Shown here: positions 1-10,045 of the stretch, one piece after another
Numbering within the stretch: the stretch's first letter is position 1
Layout of the letters: each line of letters begins with the position of its first letter
Origin: Trissonchulus latispiculum
Taxonomy: Eukaryota; Nematoda; Enoplea; Enoplida; Ironidae
Assembly: GCA_030248195.1 (NCBI GenBank)
Contig: JASAND010007604.1
Span: 62,001 to 126,000, forward strand
Direction of reading: 5' to 3'
Length of the DNA: 64,000 nucleotides
Notes under the pieces: generated by a model
The model's input: only the letters and a program-made list of their open reading frames with translations
Told to the model about the DNA's origin: nothing
Databases searched by the model: none
Made by a program: the position numbers and the translations under genes

Positions 1-1
1 A

Positions 2-163
2 TACTTCCTTCACCACAGATCCCGAGGAAGATCAATGGACTCAATTGTCAACTATCTGAGGCGAAGAAGCGACACTAACGATAACATTGTCAAGACCTTT
101 GTTGATCGGGTGACACTGGAACCTACACCTTACTGCCAGAAATCCCATAAAAAGTCTGCATAA
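2..163 (+). CDS. C-terminal end of an unknown protein (partial)
   Basis: An open frame enters from the left edge and ends at TAA 161-163, giving 53 visible residues. The end is basic (RRRS, KSHKK) and I recognise no domain. The next frame starts only 24 bases later on the same strand and the polymerase follows. This compact, intronless, co-oriented packing is what one expects inside a virus-like DNA transposon and not between host genes. It is probably another gene of the same Polinton/adintovirus-like element, but the function cannot be told from this fragment. Confidence 0.45.
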   Translation, partial: YFLHHRSRGRSMDSIVNYLRRRSDTNDNIVKTFVDRVTLEPTPYCQKSHKKSA

Positions 164-187
164 GTGCACTTATAATTTTGAGTTATA

Positions 188-526
188 ATGTTGCTACTAC
201 TGAGCCTAATCGCAATAGTGTCTTCTGTAGACATTACAGAGACCGACAATGGTATTAAACTGTCTCAAGGCAATATTACCACCGTCGTAGAAAGTGATCA
301 CCTGTATCGCCGACTCGAGGACTGTAGCCTGCATCTTTGTCGCGAGGGTGACCTAAGTCATAGATCCAGTGCCTGTCACTACATTGAATGGGATCAATGT
401 TGGGAGTACTGCTACGATACTGACAGACGCCTTCAGTCTATCCACGATAAGATGACTGGCTTTAAGATTGCCAACACCACAGAACTTGAATACCTGCGTG
501 GTGCCCTAAGTGAATACTACTACTAA
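188..526 (+). CDS. Small secreted or membrane-anchored protein of the Polinton-like element
   Basis: A 112-residue protein. The first ~14 residues are a clear hydrophobic signal peptide (MLLLLSLIAIVSS). The mature part is acidic with five cysteines: C47 and C51 (CSLHLC), C63 (SACHY), C71 and C75 (CWEYC). That pattern suggests a disulfide-stabilised extracellular or virion-surface fold. The ATG at 188 is the first in frame and directly precedes the hydrophobic stretch. The gene lies 24 bases after the preceding frame and 238 bases before the polymerase start, on the same strand. I do not recognise a family. A structural or host-interaction role is inference from location only. Confidence 0.5.
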   Translation: MLLLLSLIAIVSSVDITETDNGIKLSQGNITTVVESDHLYRRLEDCSLHLCREGDLSHRSSACHYIEWDQCWEYCYDTDRRLQSIHDKMTGFKIANTTELEYLRGALSEYYY

Positions 527-764
527 GTATTTTGTCTAATGTAATGTCTTGTGCATTTCGTGTAACTTTATGAAAAACGTCAATTTATAAAAGCAGCCTT
601 TTGTAATATCGCAATTTTTAAATGTCAGCTTTTTTAAATGTACTGCTAACTTCATGATTACCGGTAAATGTTGTTTGTTGTTTGTTGCTTCATGAAATTC
701 AAATTTTCGTGGTAATAAGAAGGGTATCACATATGTTATTCAGTTCAGTTATTCAGTATTGATA

Positions 765-3700
765 ATGAGTTTGCAGCGTCAAGCGGCGTCTTTGCGTGGG
801 TACTATCGGTGGTACCGCATAACACCCGATGAGTCAACCAATGATCCTAAAGAATTCCTGTTGGACTGCATCGAAGCTATTCAGAGCCTTATTGGTGACC
901 GAGCCTTGAAGATGCAATTGAGACTGCATATTTTATTCATCAACGAGATTACCAACGAAACGATGAGCAGTTATTTTGCCAGCAAACAGACTATCATTAT
1001 TCCCGGAGAAGATGTGCCTATGAACTCTATGATTAACCGCATCCTCACCAATATCGAAGAATTCCAACGCAATGGATCAGGATGGGTGATCGATCATGTG
1101 CGATACCTGGATATTCACCTGGCCAAATACCGTCCACTATATGGATCAACATACGTGCCTTTACCGAAGAAACTCCTGGACAAAACAGCAATCATCAATC
1201 CGAAGAATACTGACAATAGATGCTTCATGTGGAGTATCCTGGCAGGTCTCCATCCAATGAAGACAAATGCTAATAGAGTTTTCAAATATCAACAATTTGT
1301 GGATGACCTGAACTTTGAAGGACTGGAATTCCCTATGAAACTGACTGATATCCCGAAGTTTGAACGCCAGAATGATGTCTCCGTCAATGTCTATGGATAC
1401 GACAGATCAGTCCATATCCTGTACCTATCCAGGACCAAACGAGAGAAGCATCTTCATCTCCTCCTTCTGGATAATCAGCACTATTGCCTAATCAAGAACC
1501 TTGGAAGACTCCTGCATGATCAACGGAAGGACAGACACAGAAAATACTTTTGTAATCATTGCCTGTTTCCATTCCCAACAGAAGAAAAATGTAACAATCA
1601 CCAGAAACTTTGTAGTACTGATAATTTACAGATAACAGTAATGCCATCGTCAACTAAACTAAAATTTCAGAATGATCATAGGCGTTTAATGCGACCTTAT
1701 GTAATTTATGCAGATTTTGAGTGTTTACTGGAGAAGATAGATACTTGTCAACCCAACCCGTATTCCTCTTACACGAACAGGTATGAGAGTCATAGACCAT
1801 GTGCATTTGGGTTAGTAGATGTGCTCCAGTGTTGTGAGGGGATGCCTGTTGTCCGAGGTGAACCATTGATTTACCGTGGGGAGGACGCAGTGCAACAATT
1901 CCTTAGAGCCATCCTACTGAAAGGCCAACAGTATCAGGAACGATTGAATAAATACCCACGTTTGCCCAAGCGACTCCTTCAGCATGGTAGTGAATGTCAC
2001 CTATGTCATGGCATGATTGCAGGTGGGGAATCAACCCGAGACCACTGTCACATTTGTGGCACCTTCAGGGGGTATGCCCATAGGCGGTGTAACCTTAAGT
2101 ATAAACTGGGTCGGACGGTGACTGTAATGTTCCATAACCTGAGACGATACGACGGGCACCTGATTATGCAAGAGGTAGGGAAGATTAGCAAAGAGTTTAA
2201 GTTAGACATCACCTGTGTACCGAAGGGATTAGAAGACTACCTTTGTTTTGAACTGAATGTGGAACAGGAGTGGCGTATTAGATTCATCGATAGTTACCAG
2301 TTCCTGAATAGATCGTTGGATACACTGGCAGACGGACTGACAGATGAAGACTTTACATTCACATCTAGTGTCTACGGAGATAAGCTTTCACTGATGAGAA
2401 GGAAGGGAGTTTACCCATATGAGTATATGGACTCGTGGGATAGATTTAGTGAGACTCAGTTACCACCCATTGAAACCTTCCACAGCACACTAACTGATAG
2501 CGACATTGACATCCGAGACTACGAGCATGCAAAGACTGTGTGGAATGAGCTAGGTATAGAGAATATGGGACAGTATCATGATGAATACTTGAAAACAGAT
2601 GTCCTATTATTGGCAGATGTGGTAGAGAACTTTCGCAAGACCAGTCTGAAAACGTATGGCTTAGATCCTTGCCACTACTGTACTCTACCTTCATTTGCCT
2701 GGGACGCCTGCCTCAAGTATACCGGACAGGAGTTAGATCTTTTGACTGATCCAGATATGTACAAGTTTTTTGAAGATGGTATAAGAGGTGGGGTGGCAAT
2801 GGTTGCCCAACGGTACGCAAAGGCCAATAACCCACTGCTCGATGGCTATGATCCCAAGCAGCCAACCTCTTACATCACCTACGTGGACATGAACAATTTA
2901 TATGGTTGGTCAATGGTCCAGAAACTCCCTGTGCGCAACTTTAGGTGGATGATCAACTTGGAGCAATGGAGAGACGTTCCATGTATCCTTGAGGTTGACC
3001 TTGACTACCCACAGCATCTACACAACAGCCATAATGACTACCCACTTGCACCTGAGAGAATTACTATCACTGAGCAGATGATATCGCCATACAGTAACGA
3101 GCAAGGAGGGTACATGCGGTGTGAGAAGTTAGTACCTAACTTACGCAATAAGACTCGTTACATCATACACAAGCATACCTTAGAGCAATACATAGATCAA
3201 GGGTTAGTGATTAGGAAGATACACAGAGGGGTGACCTTTGAGGAGGAGGCGTGGATGAAGCCTTACATTGAGTTGAATATGGTTAAGAGGGCAGCGGCGA
3301 AAAGTAAGTTTGAAGAAGACCTTTACAAACTGATGAACAATGCGGTATTCGGGAAAACGATGGAGAACGTCCGCAACCATGTAGATGTTAGACTAGTCAC
3401 ATGCCCAGAGAAGTTTGAGAAGTTAGTTGCAAACCCTAGGTACAAGGCATGTGAGGCATTTTCAGAAGACCTGGTAGCAGTGCAGATGCAGAAACGTACA
3501 GTCAAGCTATGTAAACCCGTGTATGTAGGATTCACTGTACTTGAACTATCAAAATACCTCATGTACAACTTTCACTACAGCTACATGAGGCAGAAGTATG
3601 GTGACAGGGTTAGCTTACTGTACACAGACACAGACAGCTTTTGCTACCACGTGACAACCCCTGATATTTACCAGGATATGAGAGAGGACATTAACCTATT

Positions 3701-4088
3701 TGACACCAGTAACTACCCTAAGGACCACCCACTTTATAGCAGTGCTAACAAGAAGGTGATAGGTAAGATGAAGGATGAAGTTAAGGGTAAGCCAATAAGC
3801 GAGTTTGTCGGATTAAGGGCAAAGATGTATAGCATCAAGTGCGAAGGTGATGATAAGACAGCAGCCAAGGGACTTAATAGGTCAGTTAGACTAAGGCACG
3901 AAGATTATAAGCGAATATTAATGCAGGGAGGTAGAACCCGACATATCATGAGCAGTATAGATAGAAGAGGTCATCAACTGACTACAGTGCAGCGGTGTAA
4001 GGTAGGATTAAGCGCCTATGATGACAAACGTTATATACTTGACGATGGTATCCATTCATTTGCATATGGTCATGTATTGATTGAATAA
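765..4088 (+). CDS. polB: Protein-primed family B DNA polymerase (Polinton/Maverick or adintovirus type)
   Basis: An intact 1107-residue replicative polymerase, typical in length for Polinton/adintovirus PolB. The start is ATG 765; an in-frame TTG lies just upstream. In order: an N-terminal region with NTDNRCFMWSIL near residue 148; a C2H2-like finger near 263-285; exonuclease motif I YADFE (D317, E319); a Cys/His cluster near 411-446 (CxxC, then DHCHICG and HRRCNLKY); exonuclease motif II HNLRRYDGH (D463); motif III YLKTDV (D612); polymerase motif A YVDMNNLYG (D708); motif B KLMNNAVFGK near 855-864; and motif C YTDTDS (D955, D957). The DxxNLYG form of motif A is characteristic of protein-primed enzymes. 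All catalytic acids seen are present. AATAAA signals follow about 60 bases after the stop. Confidence 0.95.
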   Translation: MSLQRQAASLRGYYRWYRITPDESTNDPKEFLLDCIEAIQSLIGDRALKMQLRLHILFINEITNETMSSYFASKQTIIIPGEDVPMNSMINRILTNIEEFQRNGSGWVIDHVRYLDIHLAKYRPLYGSTYVPLPKKLLDKTAIINPKNTDNRCFMWSILAGLHPMKTNANRVFKYQQFVDDLNFEGLEFPMKLTDIPKFERQNDVSVNVYGYDRSVHILYLSRTKREKHLHLLLLDNQHYCLIKNLGRLLHDQRKDRHRKYFCNHCLFPFPTEEKCNNHQKLCSTDNLQITVMPSSTKLKFQNDHRRLMRPYVIYADFECLLEKIDTCQPNPYSSYTNRYESHRPCAFGLVDVLQCCEGMPVVRGEPLIYRGEDAVQQFLRAILLKGQQYQERLNKYPRLPKRLLQHGSECHLCHGMIAGGESTRDHCHICGTFRGYAHRRCNLKYKLGRTVTVMFHNLRRYDGHLIMQEVGKISKEFKLDITCVPKGLEDYLCFELNVEQEWRIRFIDSYQFLNRSLDTLADGLTDEDFTFTSSVYGDKLSLMRRKGVYPYEYMDSWDRFSETQLPPIETFHSTLTDSDIDIRDYEHAKTVWNELGIENMGQYHDEYLKTDVLLLADVVENFRKTSLKTYGLDPCHYCTLPSFAWDACLKYTGQELDLLTDPDMYKFFEDGIRGGVAMVAQRYAKANNPLLDGYDPKQPTSYITYVDMNNLYGWSMVQKLPVRNFRWMINLEQWRDVPCILEVDLDYPQHLHNSHNDYPLAPERITITEQMISPYSNEQGGYMRCEKLVPNLRNKTRYIIHKHTLEQYIDQGLVIRKIHRGVTFEEEAWMKPYIELNMVKRAAAKSKFEEDLYKLMNNAVFGKTMENVRNHVDVRLVTCPEKFEKLVANPRYKACEAFSEDLVAVQMQKRTVKLCKPVYVGFTVLELSKYLMYNFHYSYMRQKYGDRVSLLYTDTDSFCYHVTTPDIYQDMREDINLFDTSNYPKDHPLYSSANKKVIGKMKDEVKGKPISEFVGLRAKMYSIKCEGDDKTAAKGLNRSVRLRHEDYKRILMQGGRTRHIMSSIDRRGHQLTTVQRCKVGLSAYDDKRYILDDGIHSFAYGHVLIE

Positions 4089-4144
4089 CTAATTGAATTA
4101 AATTACACTTGTATTGATGAAGTATTGTATGCATATGCTTGTTA

Positions 4145-4154
4145 AATAAATAAA
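4145..4154 (+). terminator. Polyadenylation signals after polB
   Basis: Two overlapping AATAAA hexamers (4145-4150 and 4149-4154) lie 57 bases after the polymerase stop, followed by a GT-rich stretch (TTATGTTGTGTT). This is a canonical animal poly(A) site, so the polymerase mRNA probably ends near 4170. Confidence 0.7.
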
Positions 4155-4394
4155 GTTATGTTGTGTTACTGAGCGGTCATTTGTCCTCTCCTATACTACT
4201 ACGGATTTTAAGGCTAGTTAGAATTTCAAGGTCATAGTTGTTACAATCCTTAGGCAGTAAACCACTTCAAAGCTATTTCAATTTAAGGCTAAGGGTATAG
4301 AATTCATTATAGCTACTAGTGTGTAAAAGCGCATAGCCAGTAGAAGCCAGAACTATTAGCTAAGTGTGCTGGAACCTGGGTTTTTATACTACTC
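4155..4394. other. Spacer after polB, no gene seen
   Basis: About 240 bases with no open frame of note. No terminal inverted repeat of a Polinton could be recognised here, so the right end of that element is either in this spacer or was lost when the fold-back stack beginning at about 4395 inserted. Confidence 0.4.
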
Positions 4395-4673
4395 TGGGGG
4401 GAATTGCGCAAGAGACCCAAAGTTTTTAAGATAAAGCTAATGAAAAATAAACTGAAAAGATAAAGTTTTTCCGTAGACAAGTCGTGTTTCCTTCAAATTA
4501 CACTTTTGTCAAGGTAGTTAGAAACATTATTTAGCAGTCAATACAAGGTAATTATCAAGAATTATTCACTATACGTAGTATTAACTTCATCTATAGACTG
4601 CGGAAGCATTTGTGCTGGTGTGGGCACGTAAATAGGCAGAGTTCATTTGACCTTGAATTGACCATCTCTACTG
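4395..4673. repeat. Arm 1 of fold-back family A (outer part)
   Basis: This stretch (starting GGGGGGAATTGCGCAAGAGA) matches the reverse complement of about 8875-9135 over nearly its whole length. It also matches, in direct orientation, 9655-9833 joined to 37255-37320. It ends at TTAA 4674-4677, where two MITEs are inserted, and resumes at 6655. Arms of the same family form a separate palindrome at 46838-47590. Confidence 0.75.
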
Positions 4674-4677
4674 TTAA

Positions 4678-5632
4678 GGTGGTGATTCCCTTTGGTCACA
4701 TAAAGTTTGCACCATTATTACTCATTCATTACTTGGGGTTAAGAAGCCATTTTTATATCAAAATGTAGCTTGACATTTTCTCTTTTTAATGCATGCCACG
4801 AAACTAATGTTGCTTTTATAAAATATTTTTAACACATTTTAGAAGAAGTATAATTTTCCAGAATTTTTTGCAGACTCAAGTAAATTTTTTCGCGAGACAT
4901 CGGCTATATCATTCGATACCTCCATCAAATAGCTGGGGACGATTTTTTATTTTTTGTGAAACCGCTCTTCGTTATAGAGAAATAAGCTGAAATGTGTGCG
5001 TAACCTGTATTTTGCCAACTTTTCCCAAATTTGTCAAGCGACTACTATAGCTAGAAAGCAGCAATCGGGGAAACTAAAAAATCGTCCCTGGGTATATTTG
5101 TGCAGAACACATTTGGTGAATGCTCCACAATCTTTGGAAAAAATTGGTCGTGTTTTTGCAAAAACTACATTTTTTTATGATAGCAGCCTACAGGATAGCA
5201 GTTGGAAGACGATCATGCGTCGGATAATTTGTCCCTGTGAGACCTTCAGATCGACGCCCTTAGTTTGATTTTGCGGCTTGCGTAGTTCAAGAAATCTTTG
5301 ATTATTTGATTTCTGCAAAAATGACAAGTTTTCGACGCCAAAACAAGAAAATCGGCTATATCTCACGGTAGAGAAAAGCTAGAAACTTGCTTTAAAAAGC
5401 AAAAATGTGAAGCTCAATGAGTCTTTCGAATGAATATAGTCATAAATGTATAGCAGCTGCCAAACGTTCAGAAATTGGGAAAAACCACTCTGACCGGAAA
5501 TCTTGCATTTTTGAATCGGGATTGCGCGGAGGGTGTTAGAACGCTAAAAGAACTTATTTCGGAAAGTTTCATCAAATTTCATTTTGATTTACGCCGCCAA
5601 ATAACAATATGTGCCCAAAAGGAATCACCACC
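4678..5632. mobile_element. MITE 1, TTAA target site (piggyBac/Kolobok-like)
   Basis: A 955-bp element bounded by TTAA at 4674-4677 and 5633-5636. Its ends are inverted repeats: the left begins GGTGGTGATTCCCTTTGG and the complement of the right end reads GGTGGTGATTCCTTTTGG. It has no credible coding sequence. TTAA duplications are known for piggyBac and Kolobok transposons, but no transposase is present to decide. Decayed relatives of its interior lie at about 38215-38755 and about 62650-62790. Confidence 0.8.
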
Positions 5633-5636
5633 TTAA

Positions 5637-6650
5637 GGTGGTGGTGTCCTTTTGTGCAGTGCTTTTGTCGTGATTCTTTTGAAACTATATTTATAACTTT
5701 CGCAATTTTGAGAGTTGGAAAGAGCTTTATACATCGTTTTAAAGCTTAGAATCTGCAGATTCACATCAGCTTATGAAACCAGCAAAATCAGCACAAAACT
5801 AGCAAAAATGTTCTGACATGCTGACATCTGACAGGCTAAATATAGACGAAAAATTTTTGAGCATGGATTTCTCAAAACTGTAGAATCGGCCAAAATTTTT
5901 TCTTGTGCCACGGTATGAAGGACATATGGGCCGAGGGAGATTTTTTTGGATTTGGCTCAACAAGCCTCAATACTCCAGAAAATCCGGGAAATGTGCGGTG
6001 ACACAAAATTTCGCAACTTTGTATTCAGTTTTCTCGCAACTGGAGGCGTTTTAATTCAAACCCAGAAAAAAGACCCTCCGCAATACTGCGAATTTTCATT
6101 CTGGCAAAGATCACGCGAATCCATTGGGTAGTTTTTGAGAAATCGCTGTTTAAAACAAAATAATCGCAGTTTTTGCCAAAATGGTTTTTCGGCCAAATCT
6201 CTAGCTTAAAGCAACGAATCCCAGCTAATAGGCACTGATAAAATGGGCAATTTGACCGCGTATTGATTGAGCATAAATCACCGAAAATTGTTCGTAGCAT
6301 TTAGCAGTTATTTTGAAAAAACTGATTTTTTCGAAATCGGCCGTTTTTTGACCCCAAAAATCGTTTTTGGCTTATACTGACTTAACCCTGAGAGATAGCT
6401 CAAAGGTTGTAAAAGCAAAAATGTTCGTTTTTGTACCCTCTTTCCATCCATAACAACCAATCTGATGTATCGATTACCTACTGAGAGTATTATGCCAAAA
6501 ATCGAAAATTTCTCATCTTTTCACCTAAAAATGCGGGACTGGTCCGAGAATGTTAAAGAGCACCAAAATAGCATATTTGGAAAGTTTCATCTACTTTCAT
6601 AAAGAATTGAAGCCTGTAGGGTCAAATTTACACAAAAGGAAACCACCACC
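5637..6650. mobile_element. MITE 2, TTAA target site, tandem to MITE 1
   Basis: A 1014-bp element bounded by the shared TTAA 5633-5636 and TTAA 6651-6654. Its inverted ends start GGTGGTGGTGTCCTTTTGTG (left) and GGTGGTGGTTTCCTTTTGTG (complement of the right). It is non-coding. It is a divergent member of the MITE 1 family, abutting it so that only one TTAA lies between the two. Confidence 0.8.
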
Positions 6651-6654
6651 TTAA

Positions 6655-6850
6655 GTGAGCCCATCTTAACTCAGCAGGGAACCACTTCGCACTAGAAGAA
6701 AAGTCATTAAGGATTAAATTTTGGGCTTGATGACCATAGCTGGGGCCCGGTTCCCTATCAAAACGTCTAACGTTCATATCGTCTACCGACGAAACCTCTA
6801 ACGACGAAACGTCTACTGATGAAACGTCTAAATTTTTCAAAATTGTGTCA
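6655..6850. repeat. Arm 1 of fold-back family A (inner part) with ACGTCTA repeats
   Basis: The segment continues arm 1 after the TTAA MITEs (ACTCAGCAGGGAACCACTTC onward) and matches the reverse complement of about 8760-8870. It leads into a degenerate tandem of ACGTCTA/ACGAAACGTCTA units at about 6766-6860. Similar blocks lie at about 7375-7460 and 8645-8760, so the inner ends of both arms carry the same short-repeat tract. Confidence 0.65.
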
Positions 6851-7474
6851 CACGTTCAAAACGTCTACTTTCCCAACCTTAGCTGATTTGATTTAATGTA
6901 TACTTGTTATTTTTGAAAAACTAGGAAATTTTTGTATTAAGTTTTTCTTCGTTTTCAGTATATACTTGATTATTTTATATTTTCTTTTATACGGTATTTT
7001 TACTTGGGTCACTGGGTCTTGGACGGTTGGGCCACAAATGTTGTGTGCCCTTTGGGTCAGTGTGCATCAAGGTCAAGTTTCCTAAGGATCACTTTTGGCT
7101 CAAAATATGGCCCAGTTTAAAAGAAATCGGTATGGAATTCATAATCTGGCAAACTCAGTGGACTAAAACTACAGCTTTCATCTAAATTTTTATTTTAATT
7201 TTAAATCTGCATTGGAGTTCTAAATTTTTGAAAGCAGTTATTTAGCAAATTTTTATTTTAAAATAAAACAATAAACTGAGTTTAATTTAATATGGTTTTA
7301 AAATAGGGTTACTTTGGTTTGCGTTCTTTAGAAAACGATTTTAGACGTTTTGAACGGTCACACAATTTTAAAAAATTTAGACGTTTTGTCTGTAGACGTT
7401 TTGTCGTTAGGCGTTTCGTCGGTAGACGTTATGAACGTTAGACGTTTTGACTTTAGACTTTTTAAATGGACACC

Positions 7475-8146
7475 CTGGGCCCCCAGATTAAATCCAAATT
7501 TTAATGACTTTATTATGCACCCTGCTGCAAGGTTTCCAATTCGAAGTCTAATAGAAAGGTCAATTGATGGTTAACTCTATTTAGTGCACAGTTCAAGGTT
7601 CAGCGAAAGGAGGGGTGCGAGCAATGAACATAGGAGGAAAACAAACTATAGTGTTGCAAATATAGCTGTCTAACTATATAAATGAAATAAAATATAGCTA
7701 TGTAAAGGAAGTTTAAAAATTTTTCTTTTGCTATCTATTCCACGAATAGCGTCAAAATAAATAAGCACAAGCACAAGTAATTATATGGATAAATTTTAGT
7801 AATGAAAACTCTTGAAATCTTAATGTTAGTATTGAAAGTTGACTTTGGAAAATGATTGGCAGCTTTGAATAGAGATAAAAAGAAATAATTTTAAAATGTT
7901 GTTTAAAAGCAATTTTAAAATTTAGTTTTATACTTTTCATTTTAAGTTAAGTCTGAGATACCAACATTATGTACAGTTTATTTTCCTTTTATTTTCTCTG
8001 CGACCCCCTCCTTTTGTCGAACTTTGAATTGTGCACTAGATAAAGTTGACCTTCATTTGACCTTTCTATTAGACTTCAAACCAGAAACTACACAGCAGGT
8101 TGCACAATAAAGTCATTAAGACTTGGATTTAATCTGGGGGCCCCAG
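7475..8146. mobile_element. Fold-back element inside family A
   Basis: The left end (CTGGGCCCCCAGATTAAATC) is the inverse of the right end (GATTTAATCTGGGGGCCCCAG), and homology continues inward for about 145 bases on each side. A second inverted pair overlaps it: about 7629-7990 matches the complement of about 8200-8593. The region therefore holds at least two interleaved inverted repeats. No coding sequence was seen. Confidence 0.65.
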
Positions 8147-8639
8147 CCGGCCCCGCGAAATCGAAAAATTTTGCGATATATGAAGTCAGCGTGGTCTAAA
8201 ACATACCCATACATACTAGCAGAGAATATAAAAGGAAAACAAACTGTACATAATGTTGTTAGCTCAGACTTAACTTAAAATGAAAATTATATAACTAAAT
8301 TTTAAAATTGCATTTTAAACAACATTTTAAAATTATTTCTTTTTATCTCTATTCAAAGCTGCCAATCATTTTTCAAAGTCAACTTTCAATACTAACATTA
8401 AGATTTCAAGAGTTTTCATTACAAAAATGTATCTATATAATTACTTGTGCTTGTGCTTATTTATTTTGACGCTATTCGTGGAATAGATAGCAGAAGAAAA
8501 TTTTTAAATTTCCTTTACATAGCTATATTTTATTTCATTTATCTAGTTAGACAGCTATATTTGCAACACTATAGTTTCTTTTCCTCTTATGTTCATTGCT
8601 CGCCATAAGCTCGTTGCTCGTTCATAAACTAAGGTTGAG

Positions 8640-9135
8640 AAAGTAGACGTTTTGAACGTGTGACACAATTTTGAAAAATTTAGACGTTCCGTCGTTAGAC
8701 GTTTCGTCGGTAGACGATAAGAACGTTAGACGTTTTGACTCTAGATGTTTTGATAGGGAAACGGGCCCCAGGTATGGTCATCAAGCCCAAAATTTAATAC
8801 TTAATGACTTTTCTTCTAGCGCGAAGTGGTTCCGTGCTGAGTTAAGATAGGCTCACTTAACAGAGGGGATGGTATATTCAAGGTCAAATCGAACTCTGCC
8901 TATTTACGTGCCCACACCAGCACAAATGCTTCCGCAGTCTATAGATGAAGTTAATACTACGTATAGTGAATAATTCTTGATAATTACCTTGTATTGACTG
9001 TTAAATAATGTTTCTAACTACCTTGACAAAAGTGTAATTTGAAGGAAACACGACTTGTCTATGGAAAAAACTTTATCTTTTCAGTTTATTTTTCATTAGC
9101 TTTATCTTAAAAACTTTGGGTCTCTTGCTCAATTC
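8640..9135. repeat. Arm 2 of fold-back family A (inverted)
   Basis: This is the reverse complement of arm 1: ACGTCTA-type repeats at 8645-8760, the inner arm at 8768-8870 and the outer arm at 8875-9135, ending in GGGTCTCTTGCTCAATTCCCCC. It lacks the two TTAA MITEs carried by arm 1, so it shows the empty site: GTTAAG-like sequence at about 8855 joins the two arm parts directly. Confidence 0.7.
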
Positions 9136-9177
9136 CCCCAGCCCTAAGTTTTGATTTTTTATAGATGCATACTAAAG

Positions 9178-9600
9178 GCTGATGAATTCAAGAATTTTAC
9201 AATGTTACAATTTAAAAAAATTTAAAATTTTCAAATTTTATGTTGGTAAGGAGGGACCAAGGGGATTAAAAATTTTTTGTCCCCGAATTTTCTGAAAACT
9301 TGCATACAGGAGTTTTCTGAGGCACTGAAATCTAAAATCCGTTTTTCGAGGCAACGCTTTGTTAACTCAGGATAGGCTTTCAGCCTATTCACGCCTATTC
9401 TGAGCTAACAAAATGCTATCTCGAAAAACAGACTTCAGGTTCGTGCTCAGCGCCGGAGAAAACCCCTGCATGCTGGTTTTCAGCAAATTCGGGGACAAAA
9501 TTTTTTGGTCCGCTTGGTGCCCCCTTACCAACTTGAAATTTAAAAATTTTAAAAATTGTCTAAAATTTTAAAAGTTTAGAATTTTTGAATTCATCAGTCT
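9178..9600. mobile_element. Fold-back MITE, family B
   Basis: A palindromic element of about 423 bp. GGCTGATGAATTC at the left is mirrored by GAATTCATCAGTC at the right. GGGACCAAGGGG and TTTTTTGTCCCCGAATTT are mirrored by AAATTCGGGGACAAAATTTT and GGTCCGCTTGGTGCCCC. Related elements lie at 49228-49620 and 59082-59690. It sits in the loop between arm 2 and arm 3 of family A. No gene is present. Confidence 0.7.
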
Positions 9601-9654
9601 CCACGATCCATCCATACAAAACCTTAAAGTCATTGGTCAAAGATAATCAAAAGT

Positions 9655-9833
9655 TAGGGCTTGGGGAGAGATTGCGCAAGAGACCCAAAACTTTTAATAG
9701 CTTTGTTCAAGTAAAAATGTTTGTATGTTTACAGTCTGTAACTAAAACACAACAAGCTTTTAGACTACTTAGACAAGCCGTGTTTCCTTCAAATTACACT
9801 TTTGTCAAGGTAGTTAGAAACATTATTTAACAG
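9655..9833. repeat. Arm 3 of family A, left of the giant retrotransposon
   Basis: This repeats arm 1 in direct orientation (GATTGCGCAAGAGACCC through AACATTATTTAACAG) and stops abruptly at the 5' LTR fragment. The family continues at 37255. Compared with arm 1, about 70 bases between AACAG and GTGCTGGTG are missing, consistent with a deletion at the left edge of the insertion. Confidence 0.7.
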
Positions 9834-10016
9834 TATAACTTTGTCTTAAAAACCAGTAAACTCACGGTACCGAATTTGGACTGCCGGCGCCTTCTGTAGT
9901 TGTTTAGGGAGTAAGCGAGTTAGGGACGAGGTTGGACATGCGCACACTCACGAACTTAGCAACTCTTCCTTTAATTTAAATTGACTCTTTTACTGAGGCA
10001 AACAAATATCTTTACA
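9834..10016 (+). repeat. 5' LTR, truncated to its last 183 bp
   Basis: It matches 37072-37254 with two substitutions (CAGTAAACTC/CAGTAGACTC and CGCCTTCTG/CGCCTGCTG). It starts with TATAACTTTG, which is not an LTR terminus, and ends ACA. The matching 3' LTR extends about 410 bases further left, to a TGTG terminus next to a polypurine tract. The upstream part (U3, probably with the promoter) is therefore missing here. Confidence 0.8.
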
Positions 10017-10018
10017 AC

Positions 10019-10036
10019 TGGCGACCGTTCCTTCAG
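10019..10036 (+). other. Primer-binding site
   Basis: TGGCGACCGTTCCTTCAG begins two bases after the LTR end. A leading TGG pairs with the CCA end of a tRNA, the hallmark of LTR-element minus-strand priming. I could not assign the tRNA species without a tRNA set from the host. Confidence 0.65.
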
Positions 10037-10045
10037 GAGAGTAGC

